In this document: positions 52,171 through 60,847 of the stretch, one piece after another
Numbering within the stretch: position 1 is the stretch's first letter
Layout: each line of letters begins with the position of its first letter
Assembly (NCBI GenBank): GCA_965230065.1
Contig: OZ245942.1
Location: forward strand, 2,914,001 to 2,978,000
Direction of reading: 5' to 3'
Origin: G965230065 sp965230065
GTDB lineage: Bacteria; Bacteroidota; Bacteroidia; Cytophagales; Cyclobacteriaceae
Length of the DNA stretch: 64,000 nucleotides
Notes under the pieces: model-generated
Seen by the model: the letters and a program-made list of their open reading frames with translations, nothing else
Told to the model about the DNA's origin: nothing
Databases searched by the model: none
Made by a program: the position numbers and the translations under genes

Positions 52171-53190
52171 TTAAACCATATTTACTTCAGGAGTAAGTTC
52201 AATGCCAAAGCGTTCGCTAACAGATGCCTGAATTTTGAAAGCAAGTTCTTTTACTTCATTGCCTTTGGCATCTCCGTAATTCACCAGCACCAGGGCCTGG
52301 TTTTTATGTACGCCTACTTCGCCAAACCGCTTCCCTTTCCATCCACATTGTTCTATCAGCCATCCGGCGGGCACTTTCATTTCCTGTTCAGCAACTTTAT
52401 AGCCGGGCATTTCGGGGTTTTCAGCTTTGAGGGTTTCGTACACTTTCAGGGCTATCACGGGGTTTTTAAAAAAGCTTCCCGCATTGCCAATGTCAGCCGG
52501 GTCGGGCAATTTACTTTGGCGAATTTTAATGACGGCATTACTCACATCGCGGATGGTAGGGGCGGTAATCCCTTCGTTTTGCAAGGTTTCTTCAATGGCA
52601 CCATAAGAAGTGTTGACAACAGGTTTTTTTGAAAGCTTCAAAGTTACAGTAGCAATGATAAATTTGCCTTTATAAATATTTTTGAACACAGATTCCCGGT
52701 ATCCAAAACGGCAGTCGGCATTGTTAAAATGGTGAGTTTTTCCTGTTTCAATTTCCACAGCTTCCAGTTGTTCAAATACATCTTTTATTTCCACACCATA
52801 CGCGCCGATGTTTTGCATGGGAGCTGCCCCTACCGTACCCGGAATCAGGGAAAGGTTTTCAATGCCGCCATATCCCATTTCTATGCATTGGAGCACAAAG
52901 TTGTGCCAGTTTTCCCCGGCCCCTGCACGTACCCACGCATGGCTTTCGTCTTCCCTGATAATTTCAATACCTTTTATGCTATTTTTCAATACAATGCCTG
53001 GAAAGTCTTTGGTAAACAATAGGTTGCTTCCTCCTCCCAATATGAGCAGGGGTTTATCGGTGCTATTATTTTTTTCCTGCAGAAAAGTGGTTAGTTCTTC
53101 CAAAGTATTTACTTCGCAGAAATAAGTCGCTTTGGCCTGAATGCCAAAAGTATTAAAAGATTTGAGTGAAATGTTTTCTTGTATGTGCAT
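52171..53190 (-). CDS. murB: UDP-N-acetylmuramate dehydrogenase
   Basis: A 339-residue flavoenzyme that reduces UDP-GlcNAc enolpyruvate to UDP-MurNAc in cytosolic peptidoglycan synthesis. FAD-binding elements are LLILGGGSNLLFTKDFPG and GAAPMQNIGAYGVEIKD; catalytic parts are CRFGYRESVFK (Tyr/Arg), the serine in GNAGSFFKNPV and the C-terminal Glu in ELTPEVNMV. The CRFGYRxS loop and length place it in the E. coli-like type I group. The start MHIQENISLKSFNTFGI is the canonical family opening. Confidence 0.96.
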   Translation of the reverse strand: MHIQENISLKSFNTFGIQAKATYFCEVNTLEELTTFLQEKNNSTDKPLLILGGGSNLLFTKDFPGIVLKNSIKGIEIIREDESHAWVRAGAGENWHNFVLQCIEMGYGGIENLSLIPGTVGAAPMQNIGAYGVEIKDVFEQLEAVEIETGKTHHFNNADCRFGYRESVFKNIYKGKFIIATVTLKLSKKPVVNTSYGAIEETLQNEGITAPTIRDVSNAVIKIRQSKLPDPADIGNAGSFFKNPVIALKVYETLKAENPEMPGYKVAEQEMKVPAGWLIEQCGWKGKRFGEVGVHKNQALVLVNYGDAKGNEVKELAFKIQASVSERFGIELTPEVNMV

Positions 53191-53331
53191 AGATGAAAAA
53201 GTACATTTGACGTGTACATAAGCAAAAATGTTTCCTAAGTTATCGTTAATTATTATTGGCGACCACCGTGCGGTTAAAAGTTAATAAATTGCAAACTTAT
53301 TACTATTAATCAATAACCCTTAGCAAGACCT

Positions 53332-53658
53332 ATGGATTTTGAAGCGTTTTTAAAAAGTAAAAAAATAGATCCGGTAACATTTCAGAAAGAGGAAGCTACG
53401 GTTTGGCAAGAGTTGAAGGAAGTTTTTGACCAGGTCCATCCCGATAGTTTTACAGCACAAAAGCTTTTTCTAATTAATAAAATCAGGAGAAAATATCCGC
53501 TGCCTGAAGAAGTTGAGAAAGAAAGCGCAACAACTGACACAGCAGGAAAAGCAAAGCCTAAGCCAAAAGTTGCCGTAAAAAACACCGCTACAGGAAAGCC
53601 CAAACCTAAAATAGCCCCTAAAGTTAAAATAAAGCCGAAAATCAGAAAGAAAGAGTAG
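53332..53658 (+). CDS. Small protein with Lys/Pro-rich tail
   Basis: A 108-residue protein. Residues 1-62 are an acidic/aromatic helical domain (MDFEAFLKSKKIDPVTFQKE, WQELKEVFDQVHPDSFTAQK), and residues 63-108 are a low-complexity basic tail of Lys, Pro, Ala and Thr. The compact head with basic tail suggests nucleic-acid or ribosome association, but no family is recognised. It ends 4 bases from the convergent cdaA stop and lies divergent from murB. Confidence 0.7.
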   Translation: MDFEAFLKSKKIDPVTFQKEEATVWQELKEVFDQVHPDSFTAQKLFLINKIRRKYPLPEEVEKESATTDTAGKAKPKPKVAVKNTATGKPKPKIAPKVKIKPKIRKKE

Positions 53659-53662
53659 TGTG

Positions 53663-54571
53663 CTAGCTGGTGCTCATGCTTTTGCTTTTGCCTTTGCTTA
53701 ATTCTTCTTTTTCCTTTTCCTTCACTTTGGAGGGAAGAGCTTCTTCATCTTTCTCGGGTATATCTTCCGAGCGTTCTCCTTCTTCGTACAGGTACTCGTT
53801 TATTTTTGCCCTGATTTCCTTTACTGACAGGTTATGAAATATAGTACCATTGCGTACTACCGACATCTGTCCTGTTTCTTCAGATACTACCAGCACCAGT
53901 GTATCGGTAGATTCGGTCATGCCAATGGCAGCACGGTGCCTCAGGCCAAATTCGGCGGGGAGGTCGTCGCGCTCAGTAACAGGCAAAATACAGCGGGCGG
54001 CTTTGATCCTGTTACCGTGGATGATAACCGCCCCGTCGTGCAAAGGGCTGTACTTGTTAAATATAGAAAGGATGATTCTTTTAGAAACAACGGCATCTAC
54101 CAAATCACCTGATTCAGCATAAAACTTTAAAGGCGAATTTCTGGAGAAAACAACCAGTGCCCCGGTGTTGGAGCCACTCATGCTTTTGGCCGCATCCATG
54201 ATGGGGGTCAGGTTCAGTTGGTTGTCTTTGCCATTCTTTTTCCAGAAATTTCGCAGAAAATTCTCACGGTTGAAAGAAGTGGTTTTACCTACCAATAGCA
54301 AAAACTTACGGATTTCCTGCTGGAACAAAATAATGGCTGCCAGCACACCAACGCCCATAAACTGTCCCAAAATACCGCTGAGCAGTTCCATTTGGGCAGC
54401 TTTTACGACCAGGTAAAAAAGATAGAGCGAAAGAAAACCCAGGAAGATGCTCAGTGCCACGCTTCCTTTCATCAGTTTGTATACCTGATAAAGCAAGATG
54501 CTCACCAGCAGAATGTCGATTACATCTACCCAGCTAATTTTCAGAAATCCTATCTCAAATAAAAAAATCAA
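53663..54571 (-). CDS. cdaA: Diadenylate cyclase CdaA
   Basis: A 302-residue membrane-bound c-di-AMP synthase. Three N-terminal helices (about 10-75) precede a DisA_N cyclase domain with the catalytic motifs SPLHDGAVIIHG and GLRHRAAIGMTE and the conserved VVSEETGQMSVVRNG. It condenses two ATP into c-di-AMP, which controls osmolyte balance and envelope homeostasis. The last about 45 residues are a charged Lys/Glu tail not needed for activity. The start is TTG, overlapping the folP stop as TTGA. The CdaR partner typical of Firmicutes is absent. Confidence 0.94.
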   Translation of the reverse strand: MIFLFEIGFLKISWVDVIDILLVSILLYQVYKLMKGSVALSIFLGFLSLYLFYLVVKAAQMELLSGILGQFMGVGVLAAIILFQQEIRKFLLLVGKTTSFNRENFLRNFWKKNGKDNQLNLTPIMDAAKSMSGSNTGALVVFSRNSPLKFYAESGDLVDAVVSKRIILSIFNKYSPLHDGAVIIHGNRIKAARCILPVTERDDLPAEFGLRHRAAIGMTESTDTLVLVVSEETGQMSVVRNGTIFHNLSVKEIRAKINEYLYEEGERSEDIPEKDEEALPSKVKEKEKEELSKGKSKSMSTS

Positions 54572-55425
54572 TTGAACGTAAGTTTATAAAGTTTTATGGA
54601 TTCTATTGCTTCTTTTACATCGTGTACTCTTAAAATATGCGCACCATTCATCAGGGCAATGGTATTCAGTACTGTAGTGCCGTTCAGTGCTTCTTGGGGA
54701 GTAACATCCAAATTCCGGTAAATCATTGACTTGCGTGATAACCCAACCAAAACAGGAAGGTTTAATACTTTGAAAATGTCAAGGTGCCGGAGCAACTCAT
54801 AGCTCTGTGAGGCTTTTTTGGCAAAACCAAAGCCTGGGTCAATAATAATATCAGCAATGCCCAATGAGCGTAATTTAGCAACTTTTCGCTGAAAATAATC
54901 CAGAATATCAAGTAATAAATTTTCGTAAGCGGTTTGTTGCACCATAGTTTGCGGTGTGCCCTGCATATGCATGAGTACATAAGGCACCTGCAATGCCGCC
55001 ACCGTATCAAACATCCTTTCATCCAGCGTTCCTCCCGAAATATCATTGATAATGCAGGCACCTGCTGCTACAGCCTCTTGCGCTACTGAAGCCCTGAACG
55101 TATCTACTGATATATACGCCTCAGGAAAGGTTTTGGATACTAATTTTATGCTTTCTACTACACGTTTTTTCTCTTCTTCTGTACTAATATCTTCTGCACC
55201 GGGCCGTGAAGAGTATCCGCCAATATCAATGATGGTAGCACCCTCAGCGAGCATTTGTTCCACCTGCTGTAAAATAGCCTGCCCTGTTGTGTGCTTTCCG
55301 CCATCATAGAATGAATCTGGTGTTACATTCAATACCCCCATCACAATGGGTGTACTTATGTCTACTAAATTTCCTTTTAAATTGAGAAATTGTTTTTCGT
55401 AACCGCTCTTTTCTGTAATTTTCAA
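54568..55425 (-). CDS. folP: Dihydropteroate synthase
   Basis: A 285-residue TIM-barrel enzyme of folate synthesis that joins p-aminobenzoate to dihydropterin pyrophosphate. Signature blocks are IVMGVLNVTPDSFYDGG, IDIGGYSSRPGA, IINDISGGTLD, YVLMHMQGTPQTM, IDPGFGFAKK and LVGLSRKSMI. The start is an inferred TTG, because no ATG precedes the conserved region in frame. It is translationally coupled to cdaA, an arrangement I recall as common in Bacteroidota. It is divergent from the DUF1599 gene across 41 bases. Confidence 0.95.
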   Translation of the reverse strand: MKITEKSGYEKQFLNLKGNLVDISTPIVMGVLNVTPDSFYDGGKHTTGQAILQQVEQMLAEGATIIDIGGYSSRPGAEDISTEEEKKRVVESIKLVSKTFPEAYISVDTFRASVAQEAVAAGACIINDISGGTLDERMFDTVAALQVPYVLMHMQGTPQTMVQQTAYENLLLDILDYFQRKVAKLRSLGIADIIIDPGFGFAKKASQSYELLRHLDIFKVLNLPVLVGLSRKSMIYRNLDVTPQEALNGTTVLNTIALMNGAHILRVHDVKEAIESIKLYKLTFN

Positions 55426-55466
55426 GTCAATTTTGCACCTGTTTTTAAAATATTAATAAATATACT

Positions 55467-56021
55467 TTGAATACACAAACCCAACAAGACTATAAGCGAA
55501 TTATCGGTACATGTAAGGATATTTTTAGAAAAAAAACCCGGGATTACGGCACTGCCTGGCGTATTTTGCGCTTACCTTCTGTTACCGACCAAATTTTTAT
55601 CAAAGCCCAGCGTATCCGGTCTATTCAGGAAAAGGGATCGCAACAGGTGCAGGATGGCATTACCGATGAGTTTGTAGGCATTATCAATTACTGTATCATT
55701 GCCATTATGCAAATAGAACTGACTGCCTCTGATCAAATGGAAATGCCCTACGAAACACTGGAACCTGTGTATGATAAAATTGTGGAAGATACTTTGCAAC
55801 TGCTCACCCAAAAAAATCATGATTATGGAGAAGCCTGGCGCGATATGCGGGTGAGTTCTATTACCGACATTATCCTGATGAAACTGTTGCGGGTGAAGCA
55901 AATTGAAGATAACCAGGGGAAAACGCTGATTTCGGAAGGAGTGCGTGCCAATTATCAGGATATGATCAATTACTCGGTTTTTTCGTTAATCAAATTGAAC
56001 TTTGCACCTGAGAAAGCATAA
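55467..56021 (+). CDS. DUF1599 (nucleotide-modification-associated domain) protein, duplicated
   Basis: A 184-residue protein made of two copies of one about 80-residue helical unit. Copy 1 contains IFRKKTRDYGTAWRILRLPS and copy 2 LLTQKNHDYGEAWRDMRVSS, each followed by (V/I)TDxIxxKxxR and an I(I/N)YxxxxxxK/M end. The repeated K-x2-DYGxAWR signature defines DUF1599, a family related to MazG-like nucleotide pyrophosphohydrolases. Role unproven; nucleotide handling is plausible and fits a position beside folP. The start is TTG, as for its divergent neighbour. Confidence 0.88.
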   Translation: MNTQTQQDYKRIIGTCKDIFRKKTRDYGTAWRILRLPSVTDQIFIKAQRIRSIQEKGSQQVQDGITDEFVGIINYCIIAIMQIELTASDQMEMPYETLEPVYDKIVEDTLQLLTQKNHDYGEAWRDMRVSSITDIILMKLLRVKQIEDNQGKTLISEGVRANYQDMINYSVFSLIKLNFAPEKA

Positions 56022-56074
56022 AGCCAGTTTGGCATAGCTTGTGTGTATTTACCGGATAAATAAATTTTTTAATC

Positions 56075-57205
56075 ATGAATATTGCTGTTCAAATCGCCCG
56101 CTTTTTGGTAGGGGGGCTATTCATTTTTTCAGGGCTTATCAAAATCAACGACCCCATGGGCACGGCCATCAAGCTGGAAGAATACTTTACCGTGTTTGCT
56201 GCCGATTTTGCGCCTTTTTTTACTGCTTTTGTGCCTTTTGCTTTGTTTTTATCTGTGCTGCTGAGTGTGTTGGAAGTGGTGTTGGGCGTAGCTGTTTTAC
56301 TCAACTACCGGATGAAAGTTACTGCCTGGATATTGCTTGGGCTTATCGTATTTTTTACTTTCCTTACTTTTTATTCGGCCTATTTCAACAAAGTTACTGA
56401 CTGTGGTTGTTTTGGCGATGCCATCAACCTTACGCCCTGGCAATCGTTCATCAAAGACATTATTTTATTAGTGCTGATTGTGCTGATTTTTATTTACAGA
56501 AAAACGTTACAACCCGTTTTATCTGCCAGGGTCAATGACATTAGCATTGGGGTAGTTACGGCTATCAATGTTTTTCTGGCAGTTTATGCCATTCAGCACT
56601 TGCCTTATATTGATTTCAGGCCCTACAAAGTAGGCAACAACATTCCCGAGCAAATGATGCCCGAGGAAGCCCCGGTGATGGAATACATTTTTATGAAAGA
56701 TGGAGAGAAAGTCCGCTCCAAAGATTTTTTATCTGCGGATGAGGGATATGAATATGTAGAGGCCGAGGTTATTAATGAGGAAAAAACCATCCCGAAAATA
56801 TCGGATTACCAGGTAACCAATGTAGAAGGGGAAGATTATACAGAGCAAACTTTTGAAGGCAACAAGCTTTTGATTATCATTCATGACGCCAACAAGGCGG
56901 ATGTGGAAAATGTTAAGGAAATTACCCAACTACAGGAAGCTTTGCCTACTAATGTACAGCCTATGATACTGACTTCATCCGGAGAAAAAGTATTTGATGC
57001 TTTTCGCCATGAAGTGCAGCTGGCTGCCCCTTATTATTTTTCTGATGCTACCGTGCTCAAGGCCATGATCCGCTCAAACCCGGGGCTGATGCTGGTGCAA
57101 AACGGAACGGTGCTGGGGAAATGGCATGGGAATGATGTGCCGGAAGCGGACCGTATTGAAGCTTTGCTTTCTTCTTCAGTTTCAGCTCCTTTGCAGGAGA
57201 ATTAA
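56075..57205 (+). CDS. BT_3928-type DoxX/MauE membrane protein with C-terminal soluble domain
   Basis: A 376-residue protein. Residues 1-165 hold about four to five membrane helices of the DoxX/MauE type (LVGGLFIFSGLIKINDPMGT) with a Cys pair in TDCGCFGDAINLTPW. The C-terminal 200 residues are periplasmic or cytosolic with a thioredoxin-like strand pattern (NKLLIIIHDANKADVENV, then QPMILTSSGEKVFDA). Proteins of this architecture are widespread in Bacteroidota and are thought to support redox or thiol chemistry at the membrane. It is followed after 11 bases by aroK. Confidence 0.87.
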   Translation: MNIAVQIARFLVGGLFIFSGLIKINDPMGTAIKLEEYFTVFAADFAPFFTAFVPFALFLSVLLSVLEVVLGVAVLLNYRMKVTAWILLGLIVFFTFLTFYSAYFNKVTDCGCFGDAINLTPWQSFIKDIILLVLIVLIFIYRKTLQPVLSARVNDISIGVVTAINVFLAVYAIQHLPYIDFRPYKVGNNIPEQMMPEEAPVMEYIFMKDGEKVRSKDFLSADEGYEYVEAEVINEEKTIPKISDYQVTNVEGEDYTEQTFEGNKLLIIIHDANKADVENVKEITQLQEALPTNVQPMILTSSGEKVFDAFRHEVQLAAPYYFSDATVLKAMIRSNPGLMLVQNGTVLGKWHGNDVPEADRIEALLSSSVSAPLQEN

Positions 57206-57216
57206 GTTTTATACCC

Positions 57217-57747
57217 ATGAAAATCTTCCTCATCGGCATGCCCGGCTCTGGTAAAACAACTTTGGGCAAAAAACTGGCTACCCACTTACAATTGTCCTTC
57301 GTTGATCTGGATGATGAAATTGTAAAAGCTGTCAGGAAAAGCATTAAAGAAGTATTTGAGCAGGAAGGGGAAGCGCATTTCCGGGAACTGGAACGTGATG
57401 CCTTACATCAGAGCATTGACGCGTATCCCGGCTTTGTAATGGCTACCGGCGGAGGCACGCCCTGCTTTTTTGATAATATGGATGCGATGAAAAAAGCAGG
57501 GATTGTTGTGTTTATAAATACGTCCCTCCAAACCATTCAGGCCCGCCTGGCCGGACAGGAAATCACCAAACGCCCCCTGATGAAAGATATAGATTTACAA
57601 AAGTTTGTCGAATCTTTCAAAACCAAATTTGAGCAGCGGATGCCTTTGTACAGGCAGGCGGATGTTGTATTAGATGAGAGGCTACATCAAGTTGAGTTGG
57701 CCATAAATACAATTCAAAATTCCTTAAAAAGTAAACCCAATCGTTAG
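57217..57747 (+). CDS. aroK: Shikimate kinase
   Basis: A 176-residue cytosolic kinase catalysing ATP-dependent 3-phosphorylation of shikimate. Walker A is LIGMPGSGKTTLGKKLA (residues 5-21). The shikimate-binding Asp lies in FVDLDDEIVK and Arg in HFRELERDAL, the glycine triplet in VMATGGGTPCF, and the lid arginine in ITKRPLMKDI. Length and motif order are normal. Its last 24 bases overlap the 3' end of the convergent porin gene. Confidence 0.95.
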   Translation: MKIFLIGMPGSGKTTLGKKLATHLQLSFVDLDDEIVKAVRKSIKEVFEQEGEAHFRELERDALHQSIDAYPGFVMATGGGTPCFFDNMDAMKKAGIVVFINTSLQTIQARLAGQEITKRPLMKDIDLQKFVESFKTKFEQRMPLYRQADVVLDERLHQVELAINTIQNSLKSKPNR

Positions 57748-59277
57748 CATTACGTCCACACTGCTTTCATCTACATCTGCCACTGGCCCGGTGCCGTCAC
57801 CGAATATATAAGGGCTGAAGCTTTCCTGGGAAGTGGAGTATACCACACTCAGGTCGGTATAGAATTTTTGAAAACGCAATCCGGCCCCTCCGGTGATGAA
57901 GGTGATAGTGCCATCGTCAAAATTATTATTGAGGTAAGGATTGCCATAGTGGGCAAACCCGGCCCTGAACCGGGCCACATCGTACCGGAATTCACCGCCT
58001 ACCCGCAAATTCACCGCGGAAGTAAAGGCACTGTTGATGACATCATTTTCAGGTGAAAGTTCATTGAGGTCATCCCGCAATTTATTGGCCCCATAATCTA
58101 CCCACTCTACATCAGCTGTGATAAACCCTGATTTACCAAAAAATACGGTAGCCCCACCGTTTAACCGCTGTGGGGTTTGCAGCCTGAAGTTGAAGCTGTT
58201 CTCAAAAGGACGGGGAATTTCTGTGTTTAGAGGATCTTCTCCATCAACATATACGTAGTTGTTCCAGTTGGCTACCATTTCGTTGATGAGCCGCTCATTC
58301 AGACTGTAAAGTGTAGGAGTGGTGTAGGAAAGGCCCAGCGTTACCATGTTGATTGGGCGGTAGATAATGCCCAATGAGGCAAAGAAACCAGCCCCGCTTA
58401 TGTCTCTGATTTCGGTATAGGTATAGTCGCTGATCATATCCTGGTCAGCCCTGGGGCGGATTTCATTATATTCCCTGGTTTCTTCAAAATCAATAGTAGT
58501 AAAGCCAAGCTTCGCTCCAAGGTAGAGTTTATCCCCAAAATTACCCCCATAGGCAAAGTTCCATTGCAATTGGCTTCCCTTTCGGGTAATGGTTTCCCGT
58601 TGTGTAGCAGGGTCGTCAGGGCTTACCGGGTTTAAAATAGTATCGTAAATATCCAGCGTATCCCCTGTATTGGGATCTGTAATAGGATTTCCATTTTCAT
58701 CGAACCAGGGAAATAAATCGATAAGATAGGCCTCCCAAAATAGTTGTGAAATAGGGCTGATATTATCATCATTTGGGTAAATGCCTTCATCAAGTTCCAG
58801 GTTTCCGTTTTCTATGGCATAATCTATAAAATCATCGGTTCCATTTTCGCCCCGGTACAAAATTTTGCTATTGAAATTATTGATCCGGTTCATACTGATG
58901 GCGAAAGAGCCGCCCCTCCATTTTCCGGGAATAATGTCATCTTTTGTATTATTGAAAACAATGCCCAGGTTTCCGATACCAAAGTGGGTATTATCGATTT
59001 CAGAAGAATTCCCCAAATAAGTAGAAGAAGCATTGCCAAACAATAAAGAGGGGCTGATGCTGAATTCTGACCGGTTATAAAAGCCCAACCCAGCCGGATT
59101 GCCCGAAGCTGCGCTGATGTCGCCACCCAGTGAAGTTTGCGCCCCACCCAGGCCATTCATGCGGGCACTCCCGCCAATATATGTTTGGCTGAAACGCAAC
59201 GCATTGGCAGCATACTGTGCCTGTGCATTGAATCCAATGAAAATAAACAGAATAGTATATAAGGTTTTTTCAATCAT
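57724..59277 (-). CDS. OmpP1/FadL/TodX-family outer-membrane protein
   Basis: A 517-residue outer-membrane beta-barrel with signal peptide (about 1-20, ending FNAQAQ). The N-terminal plug-like region has NALRFSQTYIGGSARMNGLG and LGGDISAASGNPAGLGFYNR, typical of the FadL group. Alternating amphipathic strands continue to a C-terminal Phe (MLTIGFTF). Family members admit hydrophobic compounds. The 3' ends of this gene and aroK overlap by 24 bases. Confidence 0.9.
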   Translation of the reverse strand: MIEKTLYTILFIFIGFNAQAQYAANALRFSQTYIGGSARMNGLGGAQTSLGGDISAASGNPAGLGFYNRSEFSISPSLLFGNASSTYLGNSSEIDNTHFGIGNLGIVFNNTKDDIIPGKWRGGSFAISMNRINNFNSKILYRGENGTDDFIDYAIENGNLELDEGIYPNDDNISPISQLFWEAYLIDLFPWFDENGNPITDPNTGDTLDIYDTILNPVSPDDPATQRETITRKGSQLQWNFAYGGNFGDKLYLGAKLGFTTIDFEETREYNEIRPRADQDMISDYTYTEIRDISGAGFFASLGIIYRPINMVTLGLSYTTPTLYSLNERLINEMVANWNNYVYVDGEDPLNTEIPRPFENSFNFRLQTPQRLNGGATVFFGKSGFITADVEWVDYGANKLRDDLNELSPENDVINSAFTSAVNLRVGGEFRYDVARFRAGFAHYGNPYLNNNFDDGTITFITGGAGLRFQKFYTDLSVVYSTSQESFSPYIFGDGTGPVADVDESSVDVMLTIGFTF

Positions 59278-59349
59278 GGTTTTGAAACTTTCGTCACTTT
59301 CGCTTGCCTGAAATTAATCTCAGAAAAGCCGGAAGCGAGTAATTTGGAC

Positions 59350-59391
59350 AAAAAAATAGTGTAACAAACCTCCAGGGTTCGCTACACTATT
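59350..59391 (-). terminator. Rho-independent terminator of the Tyr/Ser-rich protein gene
   Basis: On the minus strand AATAGTGTA pairs with TACACTATT, and inside it CGAACC pairs with GGTTTG around a five-base loop, with one mismatched pair between. It is followed directly by a TTTTTTT run (complement of 59350-59356). It lies 26 bases after the stop codon of the upstream gene and insulates the porin gene from it. Confidence 0.85.
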
Positions 59392-59416
59392 AACGTCATT
59401 TTCTTAAAACTTATTA

Positions 59417-60778
59417 CTATCTTCTTCCACTGCTTCTGCTAGGGCTTGATGAACTTCTACTTGGGGTAGAATAGCTCCTGCCAGAGTTAGAGCTTGAGCT
59501 TCTGCTTGGAGAAGAGTAGCTCCTGCTGGGGCTTGAGCTTCTGCTAGGAGAAGAATAGCTCCTGCTAGGGCTAGAACTTCTGCTTCTGGAATAGTCAGAA
59601 GAACGGTTATTGCTCCTGGAAGGAGATGAATACTGTCGCGTCCTTGTATTTGAATTGGTATTAGGAGCAGGACGGGCATTATAACTCCTGTTACTGTAAT
59701 CTCTTGTTACAGAACGGTCATTGCGTGTTGCCGGAGACGAATACGTACTTCTGCTTCTGGTGGTAGTGTTACTATTACTTATATTGGTGCGAGACCTTTT
59801 GTAATACTCATTTTGTGTAGCACTAAAGTCTCGGTTACTGTCAAAAGTACGGCCTTGTGTACTCACCCGTCCGCTGCGTGTATTCGTGCTTTTGGAACCA
59901 GATACTGCCGATTGGTTGCTAAGCGTGCGGCCTTGCCGGGCAGCCTCTACATCCCTGCTTCTGTTGCTCACAGTAGAAGAAGAATTATTCAATCGGCTTC
60001 TGTTACTGTAAGAAGGGCCGTAAGTGTAACGGGTACGCCCATTATTTACTCCTTCATTATTTACAATAACTACGTTGTTTCCTCCGTAAGGGGTAGGGCA
60101 ATAATACCTGTTGCTATAATATCCATAGCGTCCGGCATAAAAACCATCATAAAACCCTCTGTTATAAGCATAGCCGCTGTATGGGCTATAAAAAGGATCG
60201 TAAAATCCAGCACCATACCGATAAGGGTTATATCCATATGGGCTATATCCCCAGCCTGTGCCGAAGCCAAATCCGAAGCTCATGGTAAAGCGGGAACTAT
60301 ACGGAGTAAACGCTGCCGGGCCATAAAATGGATCATAGAAAGGATCATACCCAAACGGGCTGTAGAAAGAACTACCGAAAGCAGTAGTAGTACGGAAAGA
60401 AGCGGGCGAACCATAATAGTTACTGGCGTAGCTGGTATTTCTATTATCAGCATACTCAGCCCTATCTGCTTCTTCTACATAATATTCTTCGCTACTATAC
60501 TTATCGTTTTTCTTAGCTTTCTTTTGTGGTGCCTGGTACTTGGCAACGTACTCAGGGTTCACGTTTTTGGCCGAAAGACTTTCTTCTTCATACGCATAAC
60601 TTCCTTTCGAGTCATAAGCAGCTTTTGCGGGCTCGTTAATTTTCTCATAAGAGATGGTTTTGCGGTCGCTTGCATTAAAATACAAGTCATCGTATTCCTT
60701 GCTTTGTGCAAGGGAAGGTGCCACAGCACCAAATACAACCGCAATACTCAGTAAAGTAGAAGCAATGTAAAGTTTCAT
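59417..60778 (-). CDS. Exported Tyr/Ser-rich low-complexity protein
   Basis: A 453-residue protein with a signal peptide (about 1-25, ending APSLAQS). Residues 25-110 are charged and Tyr-containing (KYSSEEYYVEEADRAEYADN). Residues 115-235 are rich in Tyr, Phe, Gly and Pro (FGYDPFYDPFYGPAAF). Residues 240-453 are dominated by Ser, Arg, Asn and Thr, and the end is a repeated RSYSSPSRSSSP motif. No catalytic domain is visible. Composition suggests a disordered surface, adhesive or matrix protein. Uniquely in the window it has a strong Shine-Dalgarno before its ATG, and a good terminator after it. Confidence 0.78.
   Translation of the reverse strand: MKLYIASTLLSIAVVFGAVAPSLAQSKEYDDLYFNASDRKTISYEKINEPAKAAYDSKGSYAYEEESLSAKNVNPEYVAKYQAPQKKAKKNDKYSSEEYYVEEADRAEYADNRNTSYASNYYGSPASFRTTTAFGSSFYSPFGYDPFYDPFYGPAAFTPYSSRFTMSFGFGFGTGWGYSPYGYNPYRYGAGFYDPFYSPYSGYAYNRGFYDGFYAGRYGYYSNRYYCPTPYGGNNVVIVNNEGVNNGRTRYTYGPSYSNRSRLNNSSSTVSNRSRDVEAARQGRTLSNQSAVSGSKSTNTRSGRVSTQGRTFDSNRDFSATQNEYYKRSRTNISNSNTTTRSRSTYSSPATRNDRSVTRDYSNRSYNARPAPNTNSNTRTRQYSSPSRSNNRSSDYSRSRSSSPSRSYSSPSRSSSPSRSYSSPSRSSSSNSGRSYSTPSRSSSSPSRSSGRR
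59438..59592 (-). repeat. Minisatellite encoding the SPSRSYSS-type tail
   Basis: About four degenerate copies of a roughly 40-base unit; on the plus strand each contains variants of GAGCTTCTGCT, GGAGAAGAATAGCTCCTGCT and GGGCT. In frame they encode the alternating SSPSRSYSSPSRSS segments. Near-identical neighbouring copies imply that the tail length can change by slippage or unequal exchange without a frameshift when whole units are gained or lost in multiples of three. Confidence 0.6.
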
Positions 60779-60783
60779 AATAT

Positions 60784-60792
60784 ACCTCCTTT
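60784..60792 (-). promoter_or_regulatory. Unusually strong Shine-Dalgarno sequence
   Basis: On the minus strand AAAGGAGGT lies five bases (ATATT) before the ATG at 60778. This matches the anti-SD end of 16S rRNA over nine bases at near-ideal spacing. Other genes in the window have at most a GGA. In Flavobacterium, bS21 on normal ribosomes is known to mask the anti-SD, and ribosomes lacking bS21 favour SD-containing messages, so this site may mark a specially regulated message. Confidence 0.8.
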
Positions 60793-60847
60793 GGGTGTTT
60801 TGTCTGTTAAATTATACGGCAAGTTAACAAAATAGATTCTGAATAAA

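Noticed and set aside
59438..59592. CRISPR-like array
   Set aside because: The repeats are degenerate, contiguous without unique spacers, and in frame inside a coding gene.
59813..60754. 313-codon plus-strand frame rich in Ile, Val and Ser
   Set aside because: It is antisense to the Tyr/Ser-rich protein; its composition is the mirror of the repeated codons there, and the sense frame has a signal peptide, strong SD and terminator.
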